Below, piece by piece: positions 22,691 to 36,935 of a DNA stretch of 64,000 nt (position 1 is its first letter; each line of letters starts with the position of its first letter). Made by a program: the position numbers and the translations under genes. The notes under the pieces were generated by a model. That model saw nothing but the letters and a program-made list of their open reading frames with translations, made no database searches and was not told the origin of the DNA. The stretch comes from Tanypteryx hageni (lineage: Eukaryota; Arthropoda; Insecta; Odonata; Petaluridae): the NCBI GenBank assembly GCA_028673005.1, contig CM054113.1, positions 36,088,117-36,152,116 of the forward strand, read 5' to 3'.

Positions 22691-25444
22691 CAGTCGATGT
22701 TCACGCCCAAGTACCACCCAGCTCTCCCCAGTTTTCTCATCAATCTTTGTCCAGCAATAATGCTTCCGAGCCAGGGTGGCTTCACCAAGTTATACGTATA
22801 ATAGTCGATATTCATGTATGGTACAACTATTTCTCAAGTTTTCTATTCACATATATGAGGTTGTCGATGTAATTATACCATTTACGTGCATAAAATAGTT
22901 TTCGCGGTTGTGTAGTTTTTGTTCAATTCTTTTATATTGGATAATTATCTGTAACAAATATTATAACTCGTACCGAGAGTGAGAACACCAAACGTCCGTT
23001 AATTTTCAATATTTTATCAACAAAAATTGCCCTATAAAAACGCGGCGAATTTTTCCACATTTCTTACCATTTCTCTCAATTTTCTATCACTTATTTCTAG
23101 CCAGTAACAACTTCCGCTAACTTCCCATAACCGAATTGGCACTGTTTGTTCTAGTGGCTATTAAAGACGAGATATCGCTGCTTGCGCAGCATACGGCGGC
23201 CCTTAAAAATCAATAGCACCATTTAACGGGAGACATAAATCTTGGCGTTATGGTTCCAATGGGAGGCAAGCCGAAACCCTTACCCTAATTTTAATTGGTG
23301 AACCACACCGCTGTTATTAGTGAGCTGGGGTGTAGAATGAAGGGTTGAAATATTGCAGAGTACGACAGAAATGAAATTTAATAGTTGTACATTTTAAAAT
23401 GCAAGGGTAAATGCAACTATTTCTTCAACGAGTGCAGAAAACTGTCTTTAATTTAGAAACTGATGTTGGATTTTGTAGTTTTCCGTACCTCTAACCCCAT
23501 AGATAATATCTGCTTAAATTAAGCCAGAGTACGCATTTTTTCATCACAAGATCGCCTATTAAACAGTAAATCATAAAAGAATTTTACTTTTTAAGAACGA
23601 TTATGTTCATAGTTGAAGTAGATGACATATTAAATAATTTAGCAAATAAAATGGGTAAAGGTTAAACATGACAGTGATACAAAGATGACGATAATATTAT
23701 TTTTAATGCGCGCTAAGTCCTCTTGTTTCAGTGGCAGTACTACTACTTATTTATTTATAAATTATTTTCAAATAAATTACCATTTCAATGAAAAAGCCTA
23801 TACCGAAAATATTCTTGAGTACCACTCTTTTACTAGCACTATATTATGTCTGGATTTATATAACAGATTTAAGATAATATTTTTTGTGTCTTAGGTTCCA
23901 TCTTCATTTTTTGCCCTATACCTAAAAAGCTTATTGAATGAAAAAAGATAATGTAAAAAATAAATTTTCATATATATTTAAGACGTATTTGACAGACGGC
24001 CTAACAAAGTGCAGCATCTCTCTCACACTTTTTATGATTTTTTGCTCTTCTTTCTATAGTTCGTTTCCTCGTTCACCGACCATAAGATTAATATGTGCAA
24101 ACTATCAGGATTTATGACACATGATCATTCATATATATTTAACTGAATCGTCTCCGATGAAATCTACTCCAAAGACTTAAAGAGTGAAATCCAAAACTTG
24201 GTTCTTCGTTTCCCAAAAGTGAATGAGTCTAATTTCCAAATTCCTTACCTTGCCTCTCACAGCAATATTTCTAAGATCAACCTGCATCCCGATAGCTTAT
24301 CTTTCTATATATGAATAAGATCCTAAGTGTGAAATAACCATCAAACAGGTACCGAGGATTCATGCTTAGAAAAACTACATTTATAAATGAGATGACATTA
24401 GTAAGATCGCCCTGTAGATGCCATACACTCATATCAGTCGAATTTTTAAGAAATGGAGGAAAATCATAATTTGCATCATAAGACTGGCACAGTCTTTCAA
24501 GTAGTGACCACAGGAGAGAACTAGATAAAGATTGGGGATAACTTAGTGAGGGAGAAGATAATTTTCCAATTGTTGCCTAGTGGGTGGTGCGCGCATTGCG
24601 GAGAATAAGGTCCGGCTACGGCGTGATTAATTTTTAAAAACTCAAGTCTCTGCGCCACACGTTCTCCAAATCCGCGTTATGCCTCGAGGCAACGATTAAT
24701 GCAGTAGATTCCACATTACTGTTTAAAAAAAATATTTTCGGCACAAATTTACGAGAGAGAGGTACACCTTGGTGTTAAATCTTCACGTGCGAGCCAGTAA
24801 AACTTTCTGTGTATTATCCCGCATTAACTTATTTTAAGGGCTACTCGTGAATAAACCACTGTTACAAAACAACTGAAAAAGAAGGTATAGTGGGGGAGAT
24901 GCTTCTCTGATTTCGGAGAAACTGCTACTAAATAGCTTTACGACGATTTCACATTTTATCGAGCGGCAGAAATACGTTATTTATTTTGGGTACTTAATTT
25001 TTTCACTACACTAGATTTAGTGCCGCGAGAAATTGTATCACGTAACAAACAGAAGCAAGAATAAATAACTATTTCGTTTGAAGATAATACATTTAAAGCT
25101 TCATCGTCTCTTGTATTTATTATGTTAGTTTTATGATGGCACTACTGCCAATATTAATTAAATGATTAAATGCTTCTTTCTACTAAAGTCCGCTAGGAGC
25201 TCCACGTTATCACCTACAGCGTCGAATGTCCGCTAGCAGCACCACCTTTACATCAACCACTACAATTACGTCGGGCAGAGCTTAGCCGGTCACAAAAAAA
25301 CTCAATATCTCGCCATACGATTTGACCGATTTGAAATTTATCATTTTCCTGCAAATCTGCAGGTCGAGACGTTTAATTTGATACATCACATGTTAAGGTC
25401 TAAAAACCTCATTTTTACGCTATTACTATATCGTGTATATATTA

Positions 25445-25448
<4 letters not shown>

Positions 25449-25479
<31 letters not shown>
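25449..25479. repeat. (TA)n microsatellite
   Basis: About 15 TA units in a row. Confidence 0.95.
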
Positions 25480-25482
<3 letters not shown>

Positions 25483-26159
25483 TATGATATAAAATCTGAA
25501 AAAATGTAATTTTGTTATTTTACATTTATTCTTGTTTTTATTTTTTAGAGGAGCCATCATTAATTTTTGCGCAGGTAACCAGACGGCCGTAGCCACGAGA
25601 GATATTTTATAAATTGAGCTGATTTCCTTTAGTGCTATTTGGACCACAATAGGAGAAAAATTCTTGAAAATAAGGATTTATAAGCAGTTTTTGTACTGCA
25701 TCCTTTGCAGCCAACTATTCTGTTGGATTACAGAATAAAGTGCAGGTTGAGGTAGAAATTATCTTAAGAAGTTATACAGCAGCTTTTTCTAGACAGTAAC
25801 GAAATGATGTACATTTGCAGGATTGGACAAATGGAACAAATTAATCTAATATTTAACAAAAATCGTCAAAAACGATTCACGGTTAGGTTATAATTACACC
25901 CGTTTACCTGCATTGCAAATAGAACAGATGTTGATTGTTAGAATTTTGCTAAAAAACATCGGTTTAAAATATGTTACACGGGCTCAAGGATTTTGTTTTC
26001 AATACCTAAAAATTAAATGAGAAATCACAGTGATTAATAATTGCAGTAAACCAAACAATTTACGACAGTAATAAAAAGCGTCTTATACTCCTACAATCCG
26101 ACCTTTGTTATTCCAAGACTACGTTATTTTCTAGGCGTTCTTTAGAATAATTAAAAAAA

Positions 26160-26340
26160 CATCGTCGTGTCCATCCGTCCGCATGTTTCATCTGCAAAAC
26201 TACTGGGCGGATATTCATTAAATTTGGTATTTAGGACATAAGGGCTAAGAAACTAAGAAAATTATATAATTGGTTTATATAGCTTCATCAGGAGTGCCAG
26301 TTTACTGTTGACAAAAAATGAGCTTTTCTTTATATCTCGT
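26160..26340 (+). repeat. Fragment resembling the terminal 145-bp array family
   Basis: GTCCATCCGTCCGCATG followed by TTAAATTTGGTATTTAGG and CATCAGGAGTGCCAG parallels the order of TCCGTCCGTCAGTCCG, CCAAATTTGGTACATAG and CAGCAGGGGTGCCA at 63176-63310. Confidence 0.5.
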
Positions 26341-29300
26341 AAAATATCACTTATAACAAAAAAGTCTTGATACAATATTGTAGAACTAGTCAAATAGCAT
26401 GCATATGTTTTGTTCAGTACTTTTTTATCGAAGGAGCAGCCAATTTCAAGAAAACCAAACGAGAAAGTCGTATTTTACTTTGAAGAGAAAAATTTTCCCG
26501 TGTTTTTCAATTGTTGTCGACGAAAACAATCTTCGAAACAACTGAAGTAAACAATATCTAATTTGTTTAATTTTCTTTCGTGCGCACGTAATAGTTGGTA
26601 GATGAAGATAAATGGATTATCTACGACGAAGAAATAAACGTAAATACGTCTATTTTCTTTGCGTATTCACAGCGTTTGTAAGTGAAAAGAAATGGGTAAT
26701 TTACGACAAAGGAATGAACGTGAAAATAAAGATTATATTAATACTATTCTAGTGAGGTAAGTTTTTAATAATTGTCGATTGTTTTATTAATTAAAATTGA
26801 TTAAGAGTTAGCCAGTGAATCAAGAATTCGATATTTCCTTGGCATCACTACTGGCATTTCAGTTCTTATTGTTAGACATTATACTAAGCCATTAATATTT
26901 ATCTTTTTTGACATGATTGCATAAATCGCAAATAACGCTTATGTCTCGCATGCATGCACGCATGAGGTGTGCATCTTTCCATTCTTGTTTAAATCTCGTG
27001 CTTTTCATTTTTCAGAAAAATAAAAGTTAAAAAACGGAACTCTTAGGCAAGAAAAACGAGAAGATATTGTTTTAGAGAAAAGTAAATACATTAACCCCTG
27101 AGGATGGTTTGATTAAAGATTTACCTGAAACTTTTGAAACAACAACATTGTGGAGTTTTAATTACGGCTTTCTTTTAATTTCCCCTGCATGAGGTTGCCA
27201 CGGGGTTGATGAGGGGTGGCTAAAATTCACCTCTCCAGCATCAAATCCCTACCTAAATCACTACTCCGAACACTTCCAAACTCCCCGGAATACGATACCC
27301 TACCTGCCGATTTTTCCGCCCCATAGCCCGGTTGAGTGTCCATCCTCTCGAGTTGCCCTCTCGATTAATTATCTGACCAACACTGGCGAAGTTCTTGCCT
27401 ATGCTTATAAAAAAGTCCTGCCCACACTGCATGCCCCTGACTCATCTGACTACACGATAAATTATTACCCGTCTCTAGGGAGGATCTTAGGTTTGCCGCT
27501 GGTATGAGAGTATCTCTCCCTTGACCTTCTCTATTCCCTGTCTCCTATTCCTCACTGATCTCCAGTCATTTTGCTTTCCTCTACTTCTTCTACCTATGCG
27601 TAGATTGTCTTTATCCATCGCACATCGAAGAAGTTAAATTGTTATCCTTCGAATTAAGTGATTTGTGTATTAATGATAGAAGTCTGTTCGTAATTATGGG
27701 ATACAAATATGTGTAGGCAAATTCTTTCTGCCAATTTGACGAGATATCTATGTGTGAAAAAGTGGGACAGGCATAGCACAAACGTCTTTCAGAGGTAAAG
27801 ACCAATTAAACCCTATAATAAACGAATCGAAAGCAATGTTAAAAGAAACAGGAAAATGCTAAATTTTATAAGGTTTTGTAGATATTTTGCATAGGCTAGT
27901 AAGAAATATACGAAGTTTATCAAACCTAAAACCATATCCATTGGGATAAAATTTATTTTCAAACAAGCCTGTATAAAAATATAAGGTAATTAATGGCCCA
28001 TTTACCTTGAATGCTCAAGTTTAAACTGCACGTAATCGCAATACTAATTTTTAAAAGAGTGTTCATACGATGTATGGAGTCGTCCATTCATATTTAACTC
28101 GGACAATCTTCGTCCACTTACGGTTTTATCGCTCCATTGGCTTTTCTCGGGTGTACAGACGGCGGTCTAAATTACTGCCCACACCCAAGAGTTGCAAAAA
28201 CTTATTATATTTTCTTTAATTTACGGATGTCTTCATGAAATGCATTTTAGTTCCAGAGTTAAATGACCCACTACAGCTGGAACGAAAGGATAAAACACTG
28301 ACGCAATTCGAGCTTCGACTAGTAGATCTGCGCCTAATAATTAAAAATATTCATTTCTAAAGTGAAGCTTAGTCAAGCAACTTCCAACCCGCAGCAAGTT
28401 TCCGGTTCGCAAAGCCCATCACTTTCCATTAACCCAATCCTCGTCGTCCAATTTTCTGTCTTTCATAAATTTCCGCTCCTCCGTGATAGCCATGGTGGCC
28501 TTTAACGATTTCTCTCACAGTTGAAGTTCGCCGTTCCCTTGGCCATCGGACATCTCTCGACAGGATTAACGTAGCCATAGAATCTGAATGAACCCCTTCG
28601 CATAAACGCAACTGTTCGCATTTTCATATTATTTCTTGAAACCGTTTTACAGTAATGACTCAGAATGGTTGTTTATCGCTCAATTATCAATTTTATACAG
28701 TTGATCTGCCACCTATCGATCGCGACAATTTTTACAGCGTTTTTGGCTTCGACGCAGTCTACTTCTTAGTGAACTAGGAATGGTATTTCAACGCTATTAA
28801 CTCAAGGAATTGGTTAAAAAGTCATACGAACTTGAAGAAATTATCATGGATGCGCTATGAAAGTTACGGACGGTTAGGATAATAAATCATTGCGAGAAGA
28901 AAAGGCGTTTTCATCCTGAAGAGCTAACTCTGTGGAAGATAAATATTGGAAACTTTTAAGATGGGTTTTTCTATTTAATTACAAATAAATGCTCTCTATT
29001 AATAACTGCCTGAACAATAATTTCAAACATTCTTCCAAGCTATTGTGAAATTTTTTGAGTTGTTTATCTGTACATCCGTAGTGTATTCGTCAATCTTATT
29101 ATTTTTAGATATTTTCTTCTAAAGAGTTCAAATTGAAATAAAATTTTTCCTTCAATATGCATCATTTAAATAATATAAGAAAAGGGAGGGAATTAATAAA
29201 ATACTGCAAAATAGTTTAATAAAAGGTGTGGATTTTCCATTAACTGCTGTGGTGTATAAGCATTAACAAACTCAGGTTATCGGCAATATCAGATGAATGA

Positions 29301-30452
29301 TATAATATAGTTTACTCCTATTGCCATAAAAGGGTTCAGTAAGCGACTGACCAGTTTAGCTGCATATTATTTATTCTATTATTATTTTATGGAAATAAGT
29401 TGCCTACAACAGCTATTCAAGTACTAAGCATCTGCAGTTTTTACTATTTTACAATCTCTAAAATTAATGCTAATAATTAATTCAAAGATTTATCAAATGA
29501 GAAATATTATGAGAAGTATTTATACACGTCTAACCGTCGCCAAATACACGCCACTGCCTTCTTTCGGAAAAAAAATAGCAACGTCGACAAGAAAAAAGGC
29601 AAAAAACACGACAAACTGAGTTATAAAAGATCTCTCGTTTAGAAGGAATAACGTTTCGTGTTTTCCTGGAGAAGTAATGGATCATGGTTGAAAATTCCGA
29701 GTTTTTTTAATGCAACACGCGAGAGAGACAGAAAGAGAGAAACAGACAGAGACAGAGAGACAAAGTAGCTAACGAATGACAACGCGACTGTTAATTAGGA
29801 TTCATTTCCCCGCAGTTTTGTTCAATAAACGTCCGAAACGGCTCATACGCAACCTCACACACCAACCGCGTTCTACGAGGGTATTAATATAAAACCACAT
29901 TTTAACAGGAAGATATCAAGTCAATCGTACCGCACGACGCAGCTAAATCTCCAGTCATCAATACCTTCAGAGCCACGATCATGTCCTACAAACGATCTTC
30001 ACGTAGTATATTTTAAGTCCAATAACCCAATCAAATGTCAGCAATTTTAATCATGATTTCGTATTCTTCCTACTACCTCAACAAGTAACCTAAAAATGCT
30101 CAGATACGGCACTAAGAAACCTTTTTGCGAAAATTACTTCTAGTAATAAATTTTTCTTTCAGATAGCAATCACTTCCGAGGTAAAATTATTGATGGTAAC
30201 TTCAATAAACGAATAGTTAACACCAATCGAGTGAACTCCTACATGGTTTTCAAACAAAATATCAAACCTCCATATTCCCCACAGTTATAATAGATTAAAT
30301 ATTTTGTATGGACTAATAGTTTCTTCCCCCACTTTTGTTTGTAGGTTCTAATTGGTGGTTTCTTTACATATGCTTTTTGTATGCTCTCATTGGTAGTTTC
30401 TTCTCACATGTTTTGTATGTAAACCAAGTCGTAGCGGACATTTAATCGTTGA

Positions 30453-30792
30453 GTGGTGTGGTGATTAGAGTGTTGGCCCCGGCAGCTAAAGCGACATCCG
30501 GTTCGAAACCTGTTGGATTTTTTCCGAGCCCCTATTTGTGCGTGTTGGAACTAAGGAGATGAGGACTAGCCAATGAGAAAAAGAGAAAAGAGGAAAGCGC
30601 TCAAATCAACACTCCGTCCTTCGGAAGGGACGTTAAGCCGTTTGCTCGCTTGGTGCTCTTTGTTAAGAGCAGACTAAAAAGCCGGCACCAGGTTTCTCTC
30701 CTCCCTTCCTCTCGGCTATTCATTGCACTACCTCTTAGATATCCATTGCGCGCAGAAAGAGGTGAATCAGCTGGGAACATACGATTGATACG
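30453..30792 (+). mobile_element. tRNA-derived SINE with perfect 14-bp target duplication
   Basis: The duplication ATTTAATCGTTGAG lies exactly at 30439-30452 and 30793-30806. Head TGGTGTGGTGATTAGAGTG (A box), B box GGTTCGAAACC, core CCGTCCTTCGGAAGGGACG and the GCCGGCACC motif follow in order. The tail ATTGCACTACCTCTTAGATA matches the minus-strand SINE at 5243. Perfect duplications and an intact core suggest fairly recent insertion. Confidence 0.92.
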
Positions 30793-30806
30793 ATTTAATC
30801 GTTGAG

Positions 30807-33800
30807 ACCAGGGTCGTATTTCTGCACAAAAATGTGCTGTTTTCGCAGTTATTTTTCTTTTCTTAGATTCTTATAAATGAAGGTAGTTCATCAAATCGCA
30901 GTTCTATAAAGAGTTTTAACTAAGCGCCTAATTGCAGAATTGACTTTATTTCATCAAATATAAGATAGACTTACATATTTGGTATCCTTAAATATTAAAC
31001 CCTCTCTCTCCTCGAGCTTATGTGATCTCAACTTCGTTTATGACATACTGCATAAGAAAATGGTCCTTAATAACAGAAAACTTTACTCTAAGGATACATA
31101 TTTTTTCTGTCTGGAGGCTGTATCGACTTATACATGCCTAAAATGCAAGTAGTATCATTGTGATAATGATCAAGAAAAATTATATTAGCTTTTTTTTAAA
31201 CCTCGCCTAGTCACTCGAATAGAGTATCTGGCCTTCTACTAAAACATAGTGGACTCATTAGAGAGAGAAAGAGCCTTGATGATAAAGAAGGAAAACGACA
31301 GAGAGAGGCTAGTCCAAGGTAAATTTTCTGCTGGGACACTCAAAGGTATATATGACGCTTTCTAAGTAACTCGTTGAATATCGCAGAGACTATCGGAAGG
31401 AATCGATTATTCTCGCGTTATCCGTTGAAGCATGTTTGATGGTCGAATACCACCTGACAAATCGGGCTATGGTACGGGGTTAAGGTCCAAATAAGATTAA
31501 ATTGTCCCTTCTCTCTCTCTCTCTCCACTGGCGTCTCTCCCTCCCTCTCCCCCTCCCACCTCCCCTTCCCCCATACCTCCCACCTCCCCTTCCCTCCCTC
31601 CCTCCCTCTCTTCCGTGACTCCTACACGATGGATGAAGTTATAGACGAATCGGCATCGATACGATCATGCGGATGAATTATTCACGACTCGCACACAAGC
31701 GACGGAAACCGGGTGAAGTGATAAGCCTTTATTTTCCTGCCCACAGCCCCTTCGCCTACCCGGTCCATTCAAATTAGGGGTTTTAAAAAAATCGTTCCGA
31801 ATTAGAGTTTTGAACGTATATCAAAGAATGTGACGGGTGATCATTAATGAGTTTGGCGATAGAAAATTACGCGGCTAAGAAGATCAACTCGTCGGACTGA
31901 CAGCTGACGTAGAACCATAAAGGGATACTAACGTAACAAACAGTATTAAATGCACTTCTCTATGCTGATAAATGGGATTAAAGTCGTATTTGCTACCAAA
32001 TTTCATCGAACAATATTTTACTTGCTGCATATTATTTTCTTTTTATGCAGTCACGCCACAATAATTTCGTTTAATAACCCGCAATCACAACCATGATATC
32101 AATTTAAATAATAAAATGCAGTTTATTCCATTCTAAACGTTTATTATACGCACCGGTTTTATCCAAATTAAATGATAAATTATAAACTCAAATAGTGATG
32201 AAAGCAATAATTAGTTATGCCGCCTGAAAATTAAATATACATCATACATACATATATACATAATATTGTTAATCATGAGCTTCAATGAATTATGGCTATT
32301 TTTCCTATAAAATATCCATCATGTCACGCAATAGTAATATTATACCTAATTACACATCACGAAGTTCGGAGAATCTGCCATTGAGTATTCCCTATGTCAC
32401 TGGATAATTTAATGAGTCAGAGTGATGAATGACAGAAAATGCTGTGAATGGATCGTTTGCTTGCCTCAACCCTATTAACCTTTGCGTGTTCCGCATTCCA
32501 CACGAGTGACAAGAGCGATAAAAACCAACACAAAGATCTTAACGATTTCCACCCACGTGCTCACTCTATTATTAGCCATTAATACTCTCACCAAAGTGCT
32601 CTTTTCTTCAAGCCTAGTAAGATAAAAAATCGTAAATTGGTCAGAGCTGAAGTTGGAAGTTAGCGCTTATTGCGAAGTTTTGGGAAGAATCTTTAAAAAT
32701 GGGTTATGTAAAACATTATTTTTCCTTCGCTTTGATTAAGAATAATGTAATCACAATTAAAATACATTTTTATTTGAATGTAAATTTTAAAAATAAAAAT
32801 CTATTTTTGAAATATGTTGTGGGAGTCGTTTGGCACCTATGGCAAGTGCTACCGTCGCCACACCCTAGCTACGGTACTGACCCGCATTAAATAGGAATAA
32901 AATTAGTATTGATATATCTTCGTTGAATTTCTAATATAAACAATGGCCTCAAATCCTCGGCATCGGTGGCGAAGGATCGAATCGCTTTAAGGACATATTC
33001 TACAGCATTTAACAGTCGCACCTGATTTAGAAATCATGGGCTACCTCTATCGAAACACTGCTTTCAAATATTTTGTGAAAATATTAATGTAAAATTCCAC
33101 AAAGTTATAGCATAAAAATTAAGATAAATTAAGGCCAAGTGGTAGGGATAGCAAAAAAATCTAACAATATATCAAGAAAGAGATTTATCCACACAAAATC
33201 CATATTTTTAAGAAAGGTGTATGCCAGCACCTCACTAGATTATATTTAGTACATAAAACGGGAGGACGAGATGAGCTCCAATAAATTCTAATTATTGAAG
33301 TTCTGTTAAGGATATATATGAAATCGGCGTTGCTAATTTAATATCTATTTTTATTCCTTTATTCTGGCCATGGCTTTATACCTTACTCCGAGTAGTTATG
33401 AGAAACGGTAACATGCTATAAACAAATCAAACACTTTTTAATTGCCGAAACATTTTTCCAGTTTCCATTATGAGAAGTTGCTCAACAAAATTGTTTCGAT
33501 AATTAGAATTTAAAGCCTTTATGTTACATAAATGAACCAATGTTTATCGAACTCTTTATGATTGAACAAATCGCCTTTATTAATTCCAAATTAACCTGTT
33601 TTCTCATCAAAAGCAGACTTATTTGAGAATGTAATATAATACTTAATTTGAAATTAAGTTAAAAATTTGTCTTGTTCAGTCGATCATCTATCCTGAATAT
33701 AATGAAACCTTTCAAAATATTTGAAATATTTATTTTGCCCAAAAATAATATCTATGCGATGACGGACGTCTATCGAATTCTTCTTCTTCTTTCGAAATAA

Positions 33801-35089
33801 AAAAAACCGCTACGATACTAAAAACTTATCAAATGTCTCTCTAAATGTTCAACGCCAAAGAGTATTTATGTGCTGATGTTAACATTTTGTGTAAAAAGGC
33901 ATACGAAAAGCGAACAAAATGAAACTCATTATTTTCTCGATAGATGATCGTTGAAGTAGCGTGTTGGTAAAGCATTACGCGAGACACACATTACAATTTC
34001 TCGCTGGTAAAGTGGAATCAGATGGTGAGATAGGAAGATAGATATATAAATCCAATTTTCAGTACAATAAGCGCAGATAACACGCGAATATAAACACATC
34101 GATGTAGATAACGGTTAGTTTAGGCATGGCATTTTTTAAGGAAATGTTTTTACAAAACAATAACTCACATGTAAAAAAACAACGTTAAGAGTAAAATAAA
34201 ATCCCGCTAGTAACAAAATCATTAATGTACACTTCACGCTCCTTCAAAAATAACGAAACTACAAACATTTTGGTAGAAACGAACTGCAGATTGGGAGAAA
34301 ATGCCGTACATATGCGGAAGGCATGGAAACTGCTCAAAATTTCTGCTTCTATTCGAGTTACCTATCTCTTGATATTTATAGGTGAATCATTCTAAAGTAG
34401 TTTTTCTAAACATTTTTAGAGTCGCGGCATCCTAAGTAACTTTTCAGAAATAAGCAGAAACCCTCTCCCCTCATCAGTAGTAATCGAGGCCATTTTATTA
34501 TTAAAAAATCACCATACACCAAGCTCTAAACTCGCAAATAAACCAACGCGATCTCCAGAGCAGGCTATTTATAATGAACATGTATCACATTAAAAATGAT
34601 AATAATAATAATATAGATATCAATGGAATAATTTGTGTTTAGATTAAGACGTCACAATATGTTTATCTAGTTGGTTGACATTAACGATTTTATGTATTGT
34701 AGTCCTTTGATTCCCATTAAAAGCATAAAATCAATGCTCTTGAAGTATGGAAAATCAATTCCCATCGAAAGGTATTGGAGTTGTTGCTATGGTAGTTAAT
34801 ATTTTTCATTGTTGAAAACCGAGAAACATTTTATGAATAAAATCAAATTTTTACGCAAATTCAGCATGGATTTGAATTTTCTCTTCAAGAAAAATAAACT
34901 TCATTCTTTCATTAATAGTAAAATTTGTCCCGACTTAGTTACTTAATTGTAAATAATTTAGAAAAGCAATTTTATAAAGCCCTTCAGTTTTCAATGCGTT
35001 TCTTATGGATGTTTAAAATTGGACATCCGCTCAAAAAAACGCCCTAAATATAATTTTTCTGGAATTTCAGATTTTACCCAATGACCTAT
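30807..35089. other. Repeat-poor stretch without recognised gene
   Basis: A CT-rich tract lies at 31507-31613. Homeodomain-type TAAT cores and a CACGTG (near 32554) occur, but such short sites are expected by chance. No exon recognised. Confidence 0.4.
31507..31613. repeat. Polypyrimidine tract
   Basis: CTCTCTCTCTCTCC followed by CCCTCC/CCTCCC repeats over about 100 bp. Confidence 0.9.
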
Positions 35090-35177
35090 CTTCATGCCAA
35101 ATTTCAGCTCTGTAGCACTTCTAGAAGTGCCTTAGGTTTTATATCATATATCCTACATATATATCCTATATAGTTTA

Positions 35178-36015
35178 CAGGGCGATTCTGAATATTGCCG
35201 ACAAAATTATAGACGTAGTAGGGAGGTTTGCAAAGAGCACGAAATCCTTGTCCCAGCTCCCTGAACCACCTAACGTTCGAGATATGAGGTTTGGAAGTTG
35301 ACGCCTCGAGGAAGGCAACCTGGTCGTATGGCGAATCAAATGTATGCGATTTTTGGCGGCCCTTTACTGTGAGGTACAAGATAGAGTGAATGTATGTAAC
35401 TGGCTCTTTGTGTAATGCAGGTTTTTAATACCCTTACACCATGCTCGGCGATCGCAGAAGCTGGTCGACATGGCAGCCTCAAACTTCACAACACAACGCC
35501 CACCAACGTGATATTGTTTGCCGAACACGTTCAAAGATACCGGGCATGTTCCTAATTTCATCACAGGCAGCTTGAGTGTGGGGGAGGAGACCTTCCTTGC
35601 ATTCTACACCTGTGTCGTACACTAAGGTCTTGAGATGTCCCCACAAAACATAATCCGGCGCAATCAAGTCAGGAGACCGCGCCGGCCATAGCACGGTACC
35701 ACCATTCCCAATCCATTTCTTGCGGTACCTCGAATTCAGATGGTTACGGGCCTCAGAGGAACATCTTCCAGTAACTGAGGCCGGGTTTGATAAAAAAAAT
35801 TCGTGATACAGATCCCCGTCAAACGAGCAGGAAGGATGTGTGGTCCGATGAGGTAATCGACCGAGTTTCCTACCTCAAGGCGCAGGACGTCAACTTCCAA
35901 ACCTCATATCTCGGACGTTAAGCAGTTATGGAAGCTGGGACAAGGCGCTCCGTACTCTACACGAACCCCCCCTACTACCCCTATAATTTTGTCGGTAGAG
36001 TTCAGAATCGTCCTG
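35178..36015 (-). mobile_element. Mariner-type element, internally deleted, long TIRs
   Basis: Terminal repeats of about 150 bp (35178 to about 35330, and about 35870 to 36015) start CAGGGCGATTCTGAA and CAGGACGATTCTGAA read inward. Both ends are flanked by TA (35176-35177, 36016-36017), the expected mariner target duplication. It lies between a short repeat (CAAATTTCAGCTCTGTAGCA) and R2 copy 2. Confidence 0.8.
35400..35765 (-). pseudogene. Mariner-type transposase fragment
   Basis: In the minus direction: NSRYRKKWIGNGG, then WPARSPDL and DYVLWGHLKTLVYDT, then ACDEIRNMPGIFERVRQTIS. This is the region around the last acidic residue of Tc1/mariner (IS630-group) transposases. The frame breaks near 35479-35560. 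The N-terminal DNA-binding part and first catalytic residues are deleted, so the element could only move with help from another copy. Confidence 0.75.
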
Positions 36016-36074
36016 TACATGTAAGAAGCAGCTATTTAAAATTTATAAAATGCCTTTTTCTGTCACTTTGTAAT

Positions 36075-36935
36075 TTTGTGGCTCCCTCTGCCACGCTATA
36101 AAAATGCGAATAACTCGATAAAGAATCGAGATACATTTTTTAACTTTGGCAGGAATGCTTGATTCACATATTTTAAGGGGATGACGAAACAAATAGTCCT
36201 TGGTTCGACTCCAAGGAAGACTTTCAATTTCTCATAAAATAACACGTAAACATCGACTTTTTGACATGCAGGCTTTTATTCTATTTGAGATCTAAATTAG
36301 AAGGGATTAACCTACGATCTTAGATTTACACCGTTTTAAAGAAAAAATATAATATTTCTTATCCTGTTCATCTTTTTCCGCCTATAGTTCGAAATTTCTC
36401 ATGTTAAACGTTAAATTCACATAGTTTGGGGAAATCTTACCAATCTGACGGAACGTTGCCTTGCCAACCCATTACATTGTTAACACTCTAAATTCTATTG
36501 TTATTTCAATCCTTATGGATGAAAGCATGCTTTAAATGCTTTTAATACGAGAGAGAGAAGGAAGGAGAGGGAAAGGATTTTCATAGCAACGAATATAAAC
36601 CACATTCGTTGAGTTATTTACGAGAAGGAATACAATTGAATGTAGAACATTATTCATCATTCGCATACTAAAATTACTTAGAATCATCGTAGGAGTTTAA
36701 GGCTTGAACCTACGAATGCCTAAAAGAACGAAAGTTCGTTTTCCTGCCATCGATTTTCGCGTCGAATGGATCAAACAGATCAGTTTTTAATGCGAAAATT
36801 TGATGCATTCTTACTGATTCACATTGTTGCACGTTTCGTGTAACTGGGTACCATTGATAACAGCTTCGCGTCGCATCTATCTACGAGATTTTGTTTAAAA
36901 AGTTTCCCGTTGAATATCAAAGAGCATCTCCCTAC
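36075..36935 (+). repeat. Dispersed repeat R2, copy 2
   Basis: Parallel to copy 1 from CTCCCTCTGCCACGC through ATGCGAATAACTCG, a T-arm-like hairpin CCTTGGTTCGACTCCAAGG near 36203, the purine-rich GAGAGAGAAGGAAGGAGAG stretch and TCCCGTTGAATATCAA near 36904. About 100 bp at 36755-36890 differ from copy 1. Confidence 0.75.

Larger units (their letters stand above)
22691..30438. other. Repeat-poor stretch without recognised gene
   Basis: Unique-looking, AT-rich, with locally GC-richer islands (about 23090-23340, 24590-24700, 27180-27560, 28380-28620). I found no exon with convincing splice signals. The 60-codon minus frame at 28429-28611 is unsupported. The stretch could be intergenic or intronic. 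Confidence 0.4.

Noticed and set aside
25500..25575. Possible 26-bp micro-exon after a strong pyrimidine tract and TTTTAG
   Set aside because: The donor GTAACC is weak and nothing else around it supports a gene.
27084..27135. CTGAGGATGG...CCTGAAAC, like a second hammerhead core
   Set aside because: Helix II would have only about three pairs and no cleavage triplet follows.
28429..28611. 60-codon minus frame in a GC-richer spot
   Set aside because: No family motif and no convincing splice sites. The length is within chance.
32540..32570. CACGTG and TAAT-type sites as a possible enhancer
   Set aside because: Short sites of this kind are expected by chance in several kb of AT-rich DNA.
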